This document shows positions 25,087 to 32,862 of a DNA stretch of 36,291 nucleotides, in pieces. The DNA is taken from the NCBI GenBank assembly GCA_902619855.1, contig CACNGE010000016.1, positions 1 to 36,291 of the forward strand, in the 5' to 3' direction. The notes beneath the pieces are model-generated. The model saw only the letters and a program-made list of their open reading frames with translations, was not told the DNA's origin and did not search any database. A program made the translations under genes and the position numbers. This stretch comes from an uncultured Bacteroidota bacterium. Its GTDB lineage: Bacteria > Bacteroidota > Bacteroidia > Flavobacteriales > Flavobacteriaceae. Position 1 is the first letter of the stretch, and each line of letters opens with the position of its first letter.

Positions 25087-25104
25087 CTGTGTTTGATTTG
25101 ATGG

Positions 25105-25593
25105 TTAAGATGGGTCGATAATAAACAGTGGTTGATCAAACTCAACTGGTGAAGAGTCATCCACAAGAACCTTGACAATAGTCCCTGATACTTCAGACTC
25201 AATTTCATTAAACAGCTTCATTGCCTCAACTACACAAAGGACATCACCTTCATTGACTTGATCACCAGCCTCTACAAAATTAGGTTTATCGGGAGAAGGT
25301 TTGCGATAAAAGGTTCCAATAATAGGTGATTTGATTGTGATATGATTATCATTTTCTGTTGTCGCAGCTGCTGGCGCTGATGGTGCTGGCTCTGCAGCAG
25401 GTGCTGATGCTGGTGCTGCCGCATTAGCTGCTGGTGTTGCGACTTCAATCGCAGCAGGAGCAGTGACCACTTGTTGCAGCGCGTCTCCACCTGTTTTGAT
25501 GGTGACTTTGGTTTCGCCCATTTCGACGTGTACTTCGTTTACGCCTGATTTTGCGACAAACTTGATTAGATTTTGGATTTCTTTGAGTTCCAT
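25105..25593 (-). CDS. accB: Acetyl-CoA carboxylase biotin carboxyl carrier protein
   Basis: The 162-aa carrier moves the carboxyl group between AccC and the AccAD transferase. The N-terminal helix is ELKEIQNLIKFVAKSGV. An Ala/Pro/Glu-rich flexible linker follows (about residues 44-80). The biotinyl domain has the EAMKL attachment motif with biotin-accepting Lys126, preceded by the thumb-like SPIIGTFYRKPSP segment. These mark AccB of type II acetyl-CoA carboxylase. Its neighbours fabH and accC make the assignment firm. Confidence 0.96.
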   Translation of the reverse strand: MELKEIQNLIKFVAKSGVNEVHVEMGETKVTIKTGGDALQQVVTAPAAIEVATPAANAAAPASAPAAEPAPSAPAAATTENDNHITIKSPIIGTFYRKPSPDKPNFVEAGDQVNEGDVLCVVEAMKLFNEIESEVSGTIVKVLVDDSSPVEFDQPLFIIDPS

Positions 25594-25614
25594 ATTAGTT
25601 TATTATTGTTTTTA

Positions 25615-26607
25615 TTAAGTATTATAAGCCCATTTGAGCCATGCTGCACCCCACGTGAATCCGCCTCCAAAAGCAGCAAACATAATGTTGTCTCCTTTTT
25701 GAAAGCGATCTTCGAAATCTGATAAAATCAGTGGTAGAGTTGCGGCAGTTGTATTGCCGTAAGATGATATATTGGAGAGCACTTTTTCGGGCTTGATCCC
25801 CGCGCGCTGTGCTGTCGCGTCTATGATTCTTTGGTTGGCCTGATGAGGTACAAAAAAATCAATGTCTTCTGAAGCCAGATCATTTCGTTCCATCAATTTG
25901 GTCGTTGCTTCTGACATATTAGAAACAGCAAATTTAAAAACTGTTTTGCCATCTTGGCGCAAAAAATGTTGTCCATTAGAAACTGTTTCTGATGATGCTG
26001 GTAGCATCGACCCACCAGCCTCGATATAGAGGTGATCACGCCCAATTCCGTCTGAGCGGAAGTGCTCGTCCATCAGTCCAATTCCTTCGTCATTTGGCTC
26101 GAACAACGCTGCCCCTGCACCATCTCCAAATATAATACAAGTGGTACGATCCTTATAGTCAATAATCGATGACATTTTATCTGCTCCGATCAGCAACACA
26201 CGCTGGTAGCGCCCCGAACTGACATAAGCAGCCGCAGTGGACATCCCATAAAGAAAGCCAGAACAAGCCGCTTGTAAGTCATAGCCAAAAGCAGCTGTTG
26301 CGCCAATTTCAGTTGCCACATGGGCTGCAGTTGCTGCAATGATCATATCAGGTGTTGAGGTACTGACAAGAACAAGATCAATGGTTTTTGGATCGATCGA
26401 CGAACGCTCGATGAGACTTTTCGCAGCTTGAATGGCCATAAACGAAGTGGGTTTGTCTTTCAACATTCTCCGCTCCGAAATTCCTGTTCGCGAGCGAATC
26501 CAATCATCAGAGGTGTCAACCATTTGCTCTAAATCTGTATTGGAGAGCACTTGGTCGGGAACATAAGCTCCCACGGCTGTAATAGCTGCGGTTCGTCCTA
26601 TTGTCAT
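25615..26607 (-). CDS. fabH: 3-oxoacyl-ACP synthase III
   Basis: A 330-aa condensing enzyme that starts fatty-acid synthesis by joining acetyl-CoA (or a branched primer) to malonyl-ACP. The Cys-His-Asn triad is visible: Cys115 in DLQAACSGFLYG, His in FFVPHQANQRI, and Asn in SYGNTTAATLPL. The GDGAGAALFEP segment is also typical. The ATG at 26607 gives MTIGRTAAITAVGAYVPD. It heads fabH-accB-accC on the minus strand, after the rpmF terminator. Branched-chain primer preference is plausible in Bacteroidota but not shown here. Confidence 0.96.
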   Translation of the reverse strand: MTIGRTAAITAVGAYVPDQVLSNTDLEQMVDTSDDWIRSRTGISERRMLKDKPTSFMAIQAAKSLIERSSIDPKTIDLVLVSTSTPDMIIAATAAHVATEIGATAAFGYDLQAACSGFLYGMSTAAAYVSSGRYQRVLLIGADKMSSIIDYKDRTTCIIFGDGAGAALFEPNDEGIGLMDEHFRSDGIGRDHLYIEAGGSMLPASSETVSNGQHFLRQDGKTVFKFAVSNMSEATTKLMERNDLASEDIDFFVPHQANQRIIDATAQRAGIKPEKVLSNISSYGNTTAATLPLILSDFEDRFQKGDNIMFAAFGGGFTWGAAWLKWAYNT

Positions 26608-26644
26608 ATGCGCTGTTTTAGTTAAAAATGACGCAAATTGGGGC

Positions 26645-26678
26645 GAAAATTACTAAAAATTGGTCATTTTCAGCCAAA
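26645..26678 (-). promoter_or_regulatory. Candidate fabH promoter
   Basis: Read on the minus strand, TTTG (26678-26675), a 22-nt spacer and TAATTTTC (26652-26645) resemble the Bacteroidota promoter with one mismatch at the end of the -7 element. It lies 37 nt before the fabH ATG and after the rpmF terminator. Confidence 0.4.
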
Positions 26679-26712
26679 AAACTTGTTTTTTTTGGGTTTT
26701 TTGAAAAATAAA

Positions 26713-26732
26713 AAACGCCCCGAAAGGCGTTT
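26713..26732 (-). terminator. Intrinsic terminator after rpmF
   Basis: On the minus strand AAACGCC pairs with GGCGTTT over a 6-nt loop (TTTCGG), and the T-run continues after it. It lies 23 nt past the rpmF stop and separates DUF177-rpmF from fabH-accB-accC. Confidence 0.88.
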
Positions 26733-26754
26733 AATCAGTTAGATCAGTCAGCTT

Positions 26755-26949
26755 TTAAGCTGTTTCGGTAGTGCTGTCGATAAGCACTTTCCCTCTATAG
26801 TATAATTTTCCTTCATGCCAATGCGCACGATGGTATAGATGCGACTCGCCGGTTGTTGAGCAAACAGCAATCTGTGGGCTCGTGGCTTTGTAATGCGTTC
26901 GACGTTTGTCGCGACGCGTTTTGGATATTTTTCGTTTAGGATGTGCCAT
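26755..26949 (-). CDS. rpmF: 50S ribosomal protein L32, zinc-ribbon-less form
   Basis: The 64-aa protein begins [20 protein letters not shown], the classic L32 N-terminus that binds 23S rRNA. The C-terminal zinc ribbon of the C+ form (Cx2C...Cx2C) is eroded: the positions read C30, T33, H43 and E46, so this is a C- type L32. It lies 3 nt after the DUF177 gene, the usual yceD-rpmF pairing, and ends at a strong terminator. Zinc-independent L32 forms are known in many bacteria, often as the zinc-starvation paralogue. Confidence 0.97.
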   Translation of the reverse strand: MAHPKRKISKTRRDKRRTHYKATSPQIAVCSTTGESHLYHRAHWHEGKLYYRGKVLIDSTTETA

Positions 26950-26952
26950 ACT

Positions 26953-27483
26953 TTACTTTTTTAATTTTTTCAATGCATCCCAACGTGGGTCTGTTTCACT
27001 TTGTGATGCGTGGCTGTTCGATGAGGGCTTGAGTTGATCAAGTTTATCGAGAACTTCTGAATCCAAACTGCCATCTTCAACGCCTGGGTGTACACGCTTT
27101 TGCGGAACACTCAAAACCACTAACTCGTAGAGCTGATGAGTGACATTGAACTGATGAGAACCATGAGGCAATACAATCATATCATCATGGTCGTCGCTGA
27201 ACGCTGGCCCAAACTTAATCACCAGTTGAAAGTGGTTGGACACCCCCATGTCAAAAGGTTCATTGGTCAAATCGCAGTTTACATTCACGTGGCCTGCCAA
27301 TGAAAATTCGGCTTCAATCAGTGTGGGCTCCTTGTGAAGGGTTACCACTGCTTTGGCTGCAACAGCGTTGAATTCTTCATTGTCGAAAGTCTCAAAGAAC
27401 GATTCCGTCAGTTGAAATTCAAAGGTGTGAACGCCATCTTTAAGTCCTGAAAACTGAATGTCAAAATCTGCGTTCGCTTTCAT
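26953..27483 (-). CDS. DUF177 (YceD-family) protein
   Basis: A 176-aa protein of the DUF177 family that is nearly always next to rpmF and is linked in some organisms to large-subunit rRNA accumulation. The central segment is NVNCDLTNEPF (C70, T73), followed by VIKFGPAF and an acidic LDKLDQLKPSS region, ending DPRWDALKKLKK, a recognisable C-terminal signature. Family members often carry a Cys pair here, and only the first cysteine remains. The ATG is 15 nt after a predicted transcript start. Confidence 0.88.
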   Translation of the reverse strand: MKANADFDIQFSGLKDGVHTFEFQLTESFFETFDNEEFNAVAAKAVVTLHKEPTLIEAEFSLAGHVNVNCDLTNEPFDMGVSNHFQLVIKFGPAFSDDHDDMIVLPHGSHQFNVTHQLYELVVLSVPQKRVHPGVEDGSLDSEVLDKLDQLKPSSNSHASQSETDPRWDALKKLKK

Positions 27484-27504
27484 TTATCTCAACATTACGG
27501 TCGC

Positions 27505-27534
27505 CAAAGATAACAAAAAACACTCAATGGCAAA
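27505..27534 (-). promoter_or_regulatory. Promoter of DUF177-rpmF (TTTG-N18-TATCTTTG)
   Basis: On the minus strand a full -33 TTTG (27534-27531), an 18-nt spacer and an exact -7 TATCTTTG (27512-27505) are present. The predicted start is near 27498, 15 nt before the ATG. This is the best complete match to the Bacteroidota promoter consensus in the window. Confidence 0.75.
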
Positions 27535-27580
27535 CCCCTTGCTGGCATCTTGTTGTTGAAAAGGGTTTTTCCATCGATTT

Positions 27581-28558
27581 TTAGGTTCGTCTCTCGACAA
27601 TTTCGATAGCAGCTTGTACTGCTTGTGCAAAGGATTCAGGATCTGCTTCTCCTTTTCCAGCAATTGCAAAAGCTGTTCCATGGTCAGGTGAAGTGCGCAC
27701 CACTGACAAGCCAGCTGTGAAATTAACCCCTTGCCCAAAGGATAGAGTTTTGAATGGAATCAAACCTTGATCGTGATACATCGCCAAAATGGCATCGTAG
27801 TTTTTGTACGATTTTGATCCAAAAAAAGCATCCGCAGAAAATGGTCCATTGACTTCTACCTTGTCAATATTGATGCTTTGCAGCAAAGGCGATAGGGTGT
27901 TTATTTCTTCCTTGCCGATGACTCCCTGATCGCCAGCGTGGGGGTTGAGTCCCAATACAGCAATACGAGGGTTTGTGATTCCAAAATCCTGTTGAAGTGA
28001 ATGGTCCACTGCTTTGAGTTTACTTTCAATTCGATTGGCAGTGATATGCATGGCGATATCTTTGACAGGAACATGATCTGTTACCAACGCAACGCGGAGA
28101 TCGGCATGCACCAAAAACATCAATGCTTCGCCACCAAATTCCTGCGCCAAAAAGTCGGTATGTCCTGGGAAGTTAAATGCCTCACTTTGAATGGCAGCCT
28201 TGTGAATGGGCGCAGTCACCAAAGCATCGATAGTACTCTGTTGTAAAGCCTTGCTTGCTGCCTGTAATGATTTCACTGCACACGCGCCTGCTTTTGCATC
28301 CACTGTTCCATATTTGGGCTGAAACGATTCTGACCAGCAGTCCACCACATTAAGCACCCCATTTTTGGGTCGGCCTTGCAAGCGTTCGATATGGAGTTGT
28401 AAATTGAAATGATCGGCTTGTTGTACCACAAAATCAACATGGGCATAGATGATGGGCGTGCAAGCAGCCAAGTTTTTTGCGTCGCTAAAGGTCTTCAGCA
28501 CCACCTCGGGACCAATGCCGTTTGGATCACCAATTGATATGCCGATGGTCATGCTCAT
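27581..28558 (-). CDS. pdxA: 4-hydroxythreonine-4-phosphate dehydrogenase
   Basis: The 325-aa NAD-dependent enzyme oxidises 4-phosphohydroxy-L-threonine in DXP-dependent pyridoxal-5'-phosphate synthesis. It starts MSMTIGISIGDPNGIGPEVV. Metal-binding histidines appear in ALVTAPIHKAA and AMYHDQGLIPFK, with the FGQGVNFTAGL and RTSPDHGTAF segments. The ATG at 28558 is chosen; an alternative ATG at 28552 loses two residues. A TTG further upstream lies over the promoter. Divergent from ribE with 41 bp between start codons; the downstream gap to DUF177 carries that gene's promoter. Confidence 0.95.
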   Translation of the reverse strand: MSMTIGISIGDPNGIGPEVVLKTFSDAKNLAACTPIIYAHVDFVVQQADHFNLQLHIERLQGRPKNGVLNVVDCWSESFQPKYGTVDAKAGACAVKSLQAASKALQQSTIDALVTAPIHKAAIQSEAFNFPGHTDFLAQEFGGEALMFLVHADLRVALVTDHVPVKDIAMHITANRIESKLKAVDHSLQQDFGITNPRIAVLGLNPHAGDQGVIGKEEINTLSPLLQSINIDKVEVNGPFSADAFFGSKSYKNYDAILAMYHDQGLIPFKTLSFGQGVNFTAGLSVVRTSPDHGTAFAIAGKGEADPESFAQAVQAAIEIVERRT

Positions 28559-28567
28559 TTTTATACG

Positions 28568-28575
28568 TATTTTTG
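28568..28575 (+). promoter_or_regulatory. -7 element of ribE
   Basis: TATTTTTG matches TAnnTTTG and sits 24 nt before the ribE ATG. No TTTG is seen at the -33 position. It nearly abuts the minus-strand -7 of pdxA. Confidence 0.5.
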
Positions 28576-28576
28576 A

Positions 28577-28584
28577 CAAAGTTA
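28577..28584 (-). promoter_or_regulatory. -7 element of pdxA
   Basis: On the minus strand TAACTTTG is an exact TAnnTTTG match. Its 3' end is at 28577, 18 nt before the pdxA ATG (28558). It is one base from the plus-strand -7 of ribE. Confidence 0.55.
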
Positions 28585-28599
28585 ATCAAATTCGGAGCG

Positions 28600-29181
28600 A
28601 TGTTTACTGGTATAATCGAAAGTATGGGCGAGCTTGTCAAAGTGGAAAAGGATCAGACCAATCTCCATTTCCATATTCGAAGCGCCTTGGCAAAAGAACT
28701 CAAAATCGATCAGAGTTTAGCGCACGACGGGGTATGTTTGACTGTAGTGGATATCCAAGACGATGTATATACGGTAACCGCTGTGCATGAGACCCTTCAA
28801 AAATCGGCATTGGGAATGTGGGCGGTAGGTCGAAAAATCAATTTGGAACGCGCCATGAAACTAGGTGATCGCCTCGACGGGCACATGGTTCAGGGTCATG
28901 TAGATGACACTGGAAAATGTGTTGAAATTGAAAACCAAAGAGGAAGTTGGTTGTATAAATTTCAATTTTCTGGAAAGAATAGTCATTTAACTATCGAAAA
29001 AGGTTCGTTGTGTGTAAATGGAACAAGTCTAACAATTTTTAATGTAAGCGAAAATACTTGTTGCGTTACCATTATTCCTTACACATATGAGCACACTAAC
29101 TTCCATCAACTTATTGTGGGTGACTTAGTAAACTTAGAGTTTGATATGATAGGCAAATACATTTCAAAAATTAAAAATTAA
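28600..29181 (+). CDS. ribE: Riboflavin synthase alpha chain
   Basis: A 193-aa enzyme that dismutates two 6,7-dimethyl-8-ribityllumazine molecules into riboflavin. It starts MFTGIIESMGELV, the invariant family start, which fixes the ATG at 28600 over longer in-frame extensions. Two lumazine-binding repeats follow: LAHDGVCLTVVDIQDDVYTV in the first and KGSLCVNGTSLTIFNVS in the second, with GDRLDGHMVQGHVDDTG between them. Its neighbour pdxA makes another cofactor. No terminator hairpin is clear in the 32 bp before the convergent gene's stop. Confidence 0.96.
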   Translation: MFTGIIESMGELVKVEKDQTNLHFHIRSALAKELKIDQSLAHDGVCLTVVDIQDDVYTVTAVHETLQKSALGMWAVGRKINLERAMKLGDRLDGHMVQGHVDDTGKCVEIENQRGSWLYKFQFSGKNSHLTIEKGSLCVNGTSLTIFNVSENTCCVTIIPYTYEHTNFHQLIVGDLVNLEFDMIGKYISKIKN

Positions 29182-29213
29182 CCTTTTTTTGCCATAAGAA
29201 TGTAATTGAAGCT

Positions 29214-30024
29214 TTATTCTAAAAAGTTTGGATTTGAATAAAGATATTCTATCTCTTCAGCAGTCAAAGCTTTATTCCAATAACCAAGCTCATCTAACTT
29301 GCCATCAAAAAGGTACCAAGTGCCATTGGAGGACTTAAGACTGCCTATATTAAGAGCGCTTCCACCAGCATTAATATTTACATCTATCTGCTCTTCTGCA
29401 ACTAGCTGTCCATTTTGGTAAACCTTTCCAACAGAACCATCATATGTAACTGCCACATGAGTCCACTGATTAAAAGGGATGTCTCCGCCTTTAAAAAATT
29501 CAGAATCATTAGTTGTATTTCCATTTGAACTTGCATTTGATAATTGCAAGAATATTTTATTTGCACCGGCACCTGCAGACTCTGTGGTGTTTTGATCATA
29601 GGTTATTTGGAATCTAAAAACCTCATTTGAAACTCCATCGGCCCATCTTCCAAAAATTGTTAATGGCCTATCAGCAAAGTTACCAGGTTTTGTTCTTGGA
29701 AAAACCCATGCAGAAAGTGTTATGGTGTTACTATTCATTGAAGCGTTATAGTCAACCGTGATTTCTTGCTGTGGGCTGCCCCCATCCACCGTTTTCATTA
29801 ACAGTAAACTCATATGCTTTATCAGCATCCCCATCTTTATTAGCTGTTAATGTTGCCCCACTAACAGTGCCATTATTTCCGCTCCCACTGGCATCATTTG
29901 CATTTCCGTTAAAAGGATAATACGCAACCAAGCCATCTGATGGAATGTATGAGGGTAGGTCCTGTGCTTTTGTTAATGTGACAACAAAAATGGTAGAGAT
30001 TAATGTCAATAAAAATCGTTTCAT
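29214..30024 (-). pseudogene. LamG-like (concanavalin-fold) exported protein, frameshifted
   Basis: Two ORFs make one gene: the first (from the ATG at 30024) gives a signal peptide (FLLTLISTIFVVTLTKAQ) and SDGLVAYYPFNGNANDASGS, then runs off-frame and stops. The second carries ITLSAWVFPRTKPGNF, FNQWTHVAVTYDGSVGKVY and LDELGYWNKALTAEEIEYLY, a complete LamG core. Removing one G from the G5 run (plus-strand C-run 29779-29783) joins them as ... NGGWGSPQQEIT ... into a 269-aa protein. The Ca/ligand-binding LamG fold usually binds carbohydrate or protein surfaces. No T9SS C-terminal domain is seen. Could be a sequencing error, a real pseudogene, or slippage. Last gene of the cassette, 12 nt after the DUF5011 gene. 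Confidence 0.75.
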
Positions 30025-30035
30025 GATTTTTAATT

Positions 30036-31280
30036 TTAGTAAGGTGGGTTATTATATGATGTATTACAATTCATAAACATTGCAATGTTACTTTCATAAC
30101 CATCAGAAAGAGAAGAAATGTAGGTTTGGTAGCCTCCCAAATTTTTAGCTATAAATTCTGGTTCTGGATTATTTGGGTCAAAATTTGATGTAAATGTATG
30201 TGAACAACTAATCAAAATTTCGTTAATCATATCACCTGAAAACCAAATCACCCTGTTAGGGTTGCCACTAGCCAGTATGTCGTCTAAATAGGCTCGAGTT
30301 TTATTAGGTTTTTTTGAAAGCGCAGTAGAATTTGACAACCCAGATTCGCTATTTCCTGAACCAAGTAAATTTTTCCAATATGAAATCAAACCTTCATCAT
30401 TTGTATCATCAAAAATGAAATTGAATTGATTGTTACTTCCAAAAGTTTCTAGAACCAAGAAAAGAGGTTCTTCTCTGCTATTTATAATTATATTGACAAT
30501 ATAATTGCTCCCCGAGGCAGATAATTTAGCATATTTAAAATTAGACCCAATAGATATTGTTTCATTTTTAGTAGCACCGGACCCGCTAGAGAAATTTTCA
30601 TCAAATGAGTTTTGAGCATTTAAATTGTAATTATATTCAGCCATAAATACCTTGGTGGTGTCATTCCAGTTTGAGTTATCAGAAAACATCAAATATGTTT
30701 TTTGATTGTAATTATCAGAAGAGCCAATAACATTTAATAATCCATTATTTTCTGTAAACCCAGTCAATTCAGTGTAGGAACTCAGTCCAAGTGCACCAAA
30801 GCTGGGAGAATTTTCAATTGCAGATTCTGAAACACTGCAAATGTATGGAGAAACCACATCGACATGTCTAATTACAGGAGATGCATTTTTTCCATTTGAA
30901 TCTGCAACATTATATGTTACTTTGTATTCGCCAGGAGTACTTGTATTAACTTCGCTTGTAACAACAATAGTAGAAGTAATGTCTCCGTCCATATCGTCAA
31001 AAGCAGTAGCCCCACCATCAACATAAGTAGCGCCAGTTTCAATACAAATTTCTTGGTCACCCAGCAATGTTATAGTCGGTGGTTCGTTTAGCGAATTAAT
31101 TTGATTTTGCAAATTTTGGATTAGTGCATCAACATATGCTTTTGTAGTTGCATCATTCGCTTCTGTAGGTTCACCAACATTTTTGACTTGACTACCATTA
31201 GTACTAATTTGGCCATAGACTTTAAAATTAAGCGGAAACATAAGTTGTACAAGAAAAGTAAAAATTAAAATCCGCTTCAT
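30036..31280 (-). CDS. Exported protein with fibre-like N-terminus, DUF5011 domain and unknown C-terminal half
   Basis: The 414-aa protein begins with a signal peptide (about residues 1-23). Residues ~25-65 (GSQVKNVGEPTEANDATTKA then YVDALIQNLQNQINSL) resemble phage tail-fibre and trimerising surface-protein segments. A DUF5011 Ig-like domain follows (about 68-143: ITLLGDQEICIETGATYVDG, then DGDITSTIVV). The remaining ~270 residues are rich in N, S and aromatic residues and match no family I can name. No sorting domain is recognised. The ATG at 31280 overlaps the upstream T9SS gene's stop by 4 nt, so the genes are co-translated. Codon use is AT-rich like its neighbours in the cassette. Confidence 0.8.
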   Translation of the reverse strand: MKRILIFTFLVQLMFPLNFKVYGQISTNGSQVKNVGEPTEANDATTKAYVDALIQNLQNQINSLNEPPTITLLGDQEICIETGATYVDGGATAFDDMDGDITSTIVVTSEVNTSTPGEYKVTYNVADSNGKNASPVIRHVDVVSPYICSVSESAIENSPSFGALGLSSYTELTGFTENNGLLNVIGSSDNYNQKTYLMFSDNSNWNDTTKVFMAEYNYNLNAQNSFDENFSSGSGATKNETISIGSNFKYAKLSASGSNYIVNIIINSREEPLFLVLETFGSNNQFNFIFDDTNDEGLISYWKNLLGSGNSESGLSNSTALSKKPNKTRAYLDDILASGNPNRVIWFSGDMINEILISCSHTFTSNFDPNNPEPEFIAKNLGGYQTYISSLSDGYESNIAMFMNCNTSYNNPPY

Positions 31281-31981
31281 CTCTTAATTATTTTAAATGA
31301 TTTTGTTTTGTTATTGTCTGTTGTGACTTTAAGGATAAACGATCCGCTTCCAGTGTCACTTAGATCTAGCTGATTTTGAGTTGTAGCTTTTACTTTTCTA
31401 CCTCTAAGATCAAAGAGTTCCGCTTGCAAAATATTTTTACCTTGTATGTATATTCGGTTTGCTGTAGGGTTAGGATATACTGAAATACCGCTTTGGGGTT
31501 GTAATATATCTTCTACTGTTAGAGTAGCTCCAGAAGCACTAGCTGTTACAGCTTTAAATGAGACTGCTTCTGTAAATGTATAACTAACTGTATTGTTAGT
31601 TTGATCAACAGCCCCCACATATGTTGTCCAGCTGTCATCATCTGCTTGAAGTTCCATAACTAAGTCTCCCTCATTAATTCCGTTAAGCTCTTCATCAAGA
31701 TATGAGAAGGTAAGTGTTCCTGTAAAACCAGATAACAAAGCAGATGTGTTGTAAACTCGTAAAATAGAATTATTACCGCTAGCTGTGGCTGCAGTGATGG
31801 AACGAGACACATCGTTAAATCCGCTTATAACATAAGTATCAGCAGGAGCGATTTCCAAGCCATCAAGATTTATAGAACTTCCCGACGAAATAGAAACAGA
31901 AGAACCAGGATTAACAGTTAATATTTGACTAAAAATAAATGGACCAATTAATAGCCCGAAAAGAGAGAATAATAGCTTCAT
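31277..31981 (-). CDS. T9SS type A sorting-domain protein
   Basis: A 234-aa protein with a signal peptide (about 1-19, ending FIFSQ), a Ser/Gly-rich beta-structured body (SSVSISSGSSINLDGLEI, LTFSYLDEELNGINEGDLVM, SYTFTEAVSF) and a type A T9SS C-terminal domain (about residues 163-234: ISVYPNPTANRIYIQ, ELFDLRGRKV, SFILKVTT, SFKIIKR). It should cross the outer membrane through T9SS and be cleaved or anchored. The window's PorZ-like protein belongs to the same pathway. The upstream region has AT-rich -7-like TATATTTA repeats but no good promoter. Function of the body is unknown. Confidence 0.87.
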   Translation of the reverse strand: MKLLFSLFGLLIGPFIFSQILTVNPGSSVSISSGSSINLDGLEIAPADTYVISGFNDVSRSITAATASGNNSILRVYNTSALLSGFTGTLTFSYLDEELNGINEGDLVMELQADDDSWTTYVGAVDQTNNTVSYTFTEAVSFKAVTASASGATLTVEDILQPQSGISVYPNPTANRIYIQGKNILQAELFDLRGRKVKATTQNQLDLSDTGSGSFILKVTTDNNKTKSFKIIKR

Positions 31982-32031
31982 AATGAGTTAAATATATAAA
32001 TATATTTGAGACTAGAAAAGTTTTACTAACC

Positions 32032-32814
32032 CTAGTTAGTATCAAAGATGTCATTGAGCAACTTGGCCAATCGCAATCCACCTCTATAAAGGCGCTCGCG
32101 AACCAAAGGAAAGTATTTTTGCTGGTAAGCATAGCTTAAGCGTTCGTCCTGTTCCACGCTGCCATAGATTTGCTTGGCATGGGATTGGGACTCATGCAAC
32201 CAGTCGAGCACAGTCGAATTAACAATATCTCCTTGATCAACTTGGGTGTAAGTCGGTAAATTATGGGCGAGTTCTGAATAACTCATTTGATACCCATTAA
32301 TCATTTCGCTATCCCATACTCTGTGTAAGTTGCTCTTTTTACCAAACCAAAGAACTTTAATGTCATTGCCCCCGCGGTCTTCGGAACGCCCCACGTGCAT
32401 GGGTTGGTGTAAATCACCCACAAAGTGAACGAGCAATCGCAAATAAAAGGCCTTGTCCTCCCGACTAGCGTTGGAGTCTTTTAAAACACGCACACAATGG
32501 TTTACGGCATGATACACATCTCCTTTGGGATTTGGTGCTTCTTCCCCATACCGCTTGTCCAAAGGCAAATTGACATAATGCCAAGGATCAAAATGTTTGA
32601 ACTCTTTGTTCGATCGGATTTCATCTCCATAGGTAGAGACAAACGCAAGGGATTCGCCTTGTAAAAGATCATCAACAGCAGACTTGGTCCTTTGGGTTAG
32701 GTGTTGTTCGGCCACAAGCCCAATCACCCGATGACCTGTCTGACCCCAGTCAGATGCTTGCACATTTGTAAATACAAATTGTAAAATCAAGAAAAGTAAA
32801 GACAGTTTTTTCAC
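32032..32814 (-). CDS. S1/P1-type single-strand nuclease, exported
   Basis: A 260-aa secreted zinc nuclease that cuts ssDNA, RNA and 3'-phosphate mononucleotides. Signal peptide about 1-20 (ending NVQA). Ligands and motifs: W23 and H28 in DWGQTGHRV, HFDPWHYVNLP, LLVHFVGDLHQPMHVG, the GGND segment and NLHRVWDSEM. In P1 nuclease the mature N-terminus is Trp, so exact cleavage near W23 matters. The start is a GTG at 32814 (MKKLSLLFLILQ); no ATG is available upstream. Possible role: scavenging phosphate and nucleosides from nucleic acids. The upstream 48 bp separates it from the EnvC gene. Confidence 0.92.
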   Translation of the reverse strand: MKKLSLLFLILQFVFTNVQASDWGQTGHRVIGLVAEQHLTQRTKSAVDDLLQGESLAFVSTYGDEIRSNKEFKHFDPWHYVNLPLDKRYGEEAPNPKGDVYHAVNHCVRVLKDSNASREDKAFYLRLLVHFVGDLHQPMHVGRSEDRGGNDIKVLWFGKKSNLHRVWDSEMINGYQMSYSELAHNLPTYTQVDQGDIVNSTVLDWLHESQSHAKQIYGSVEQDERLSYAYQQKYFPLVRERLYRGGLRLAKLLNDIFDTN

Positions 32815-32862
32815 TTTAGGTTGATGTGTAAGATTGTAAATATATTAAAAGCGCAAATGTTT

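Noticed and set aside
27536-27562. AAACCCTT/AAGGGGTTT-like pairing after pdxA as a terminator
   Set aside because: The arms do not match cleanly, the loop is about 20 nt and no T-run follows.
29180-29194. T-run after ribE as a terminator
   Set aside because: No hairpin precedes the T-run, so it is only an AT-rich gap of about 30 bases.
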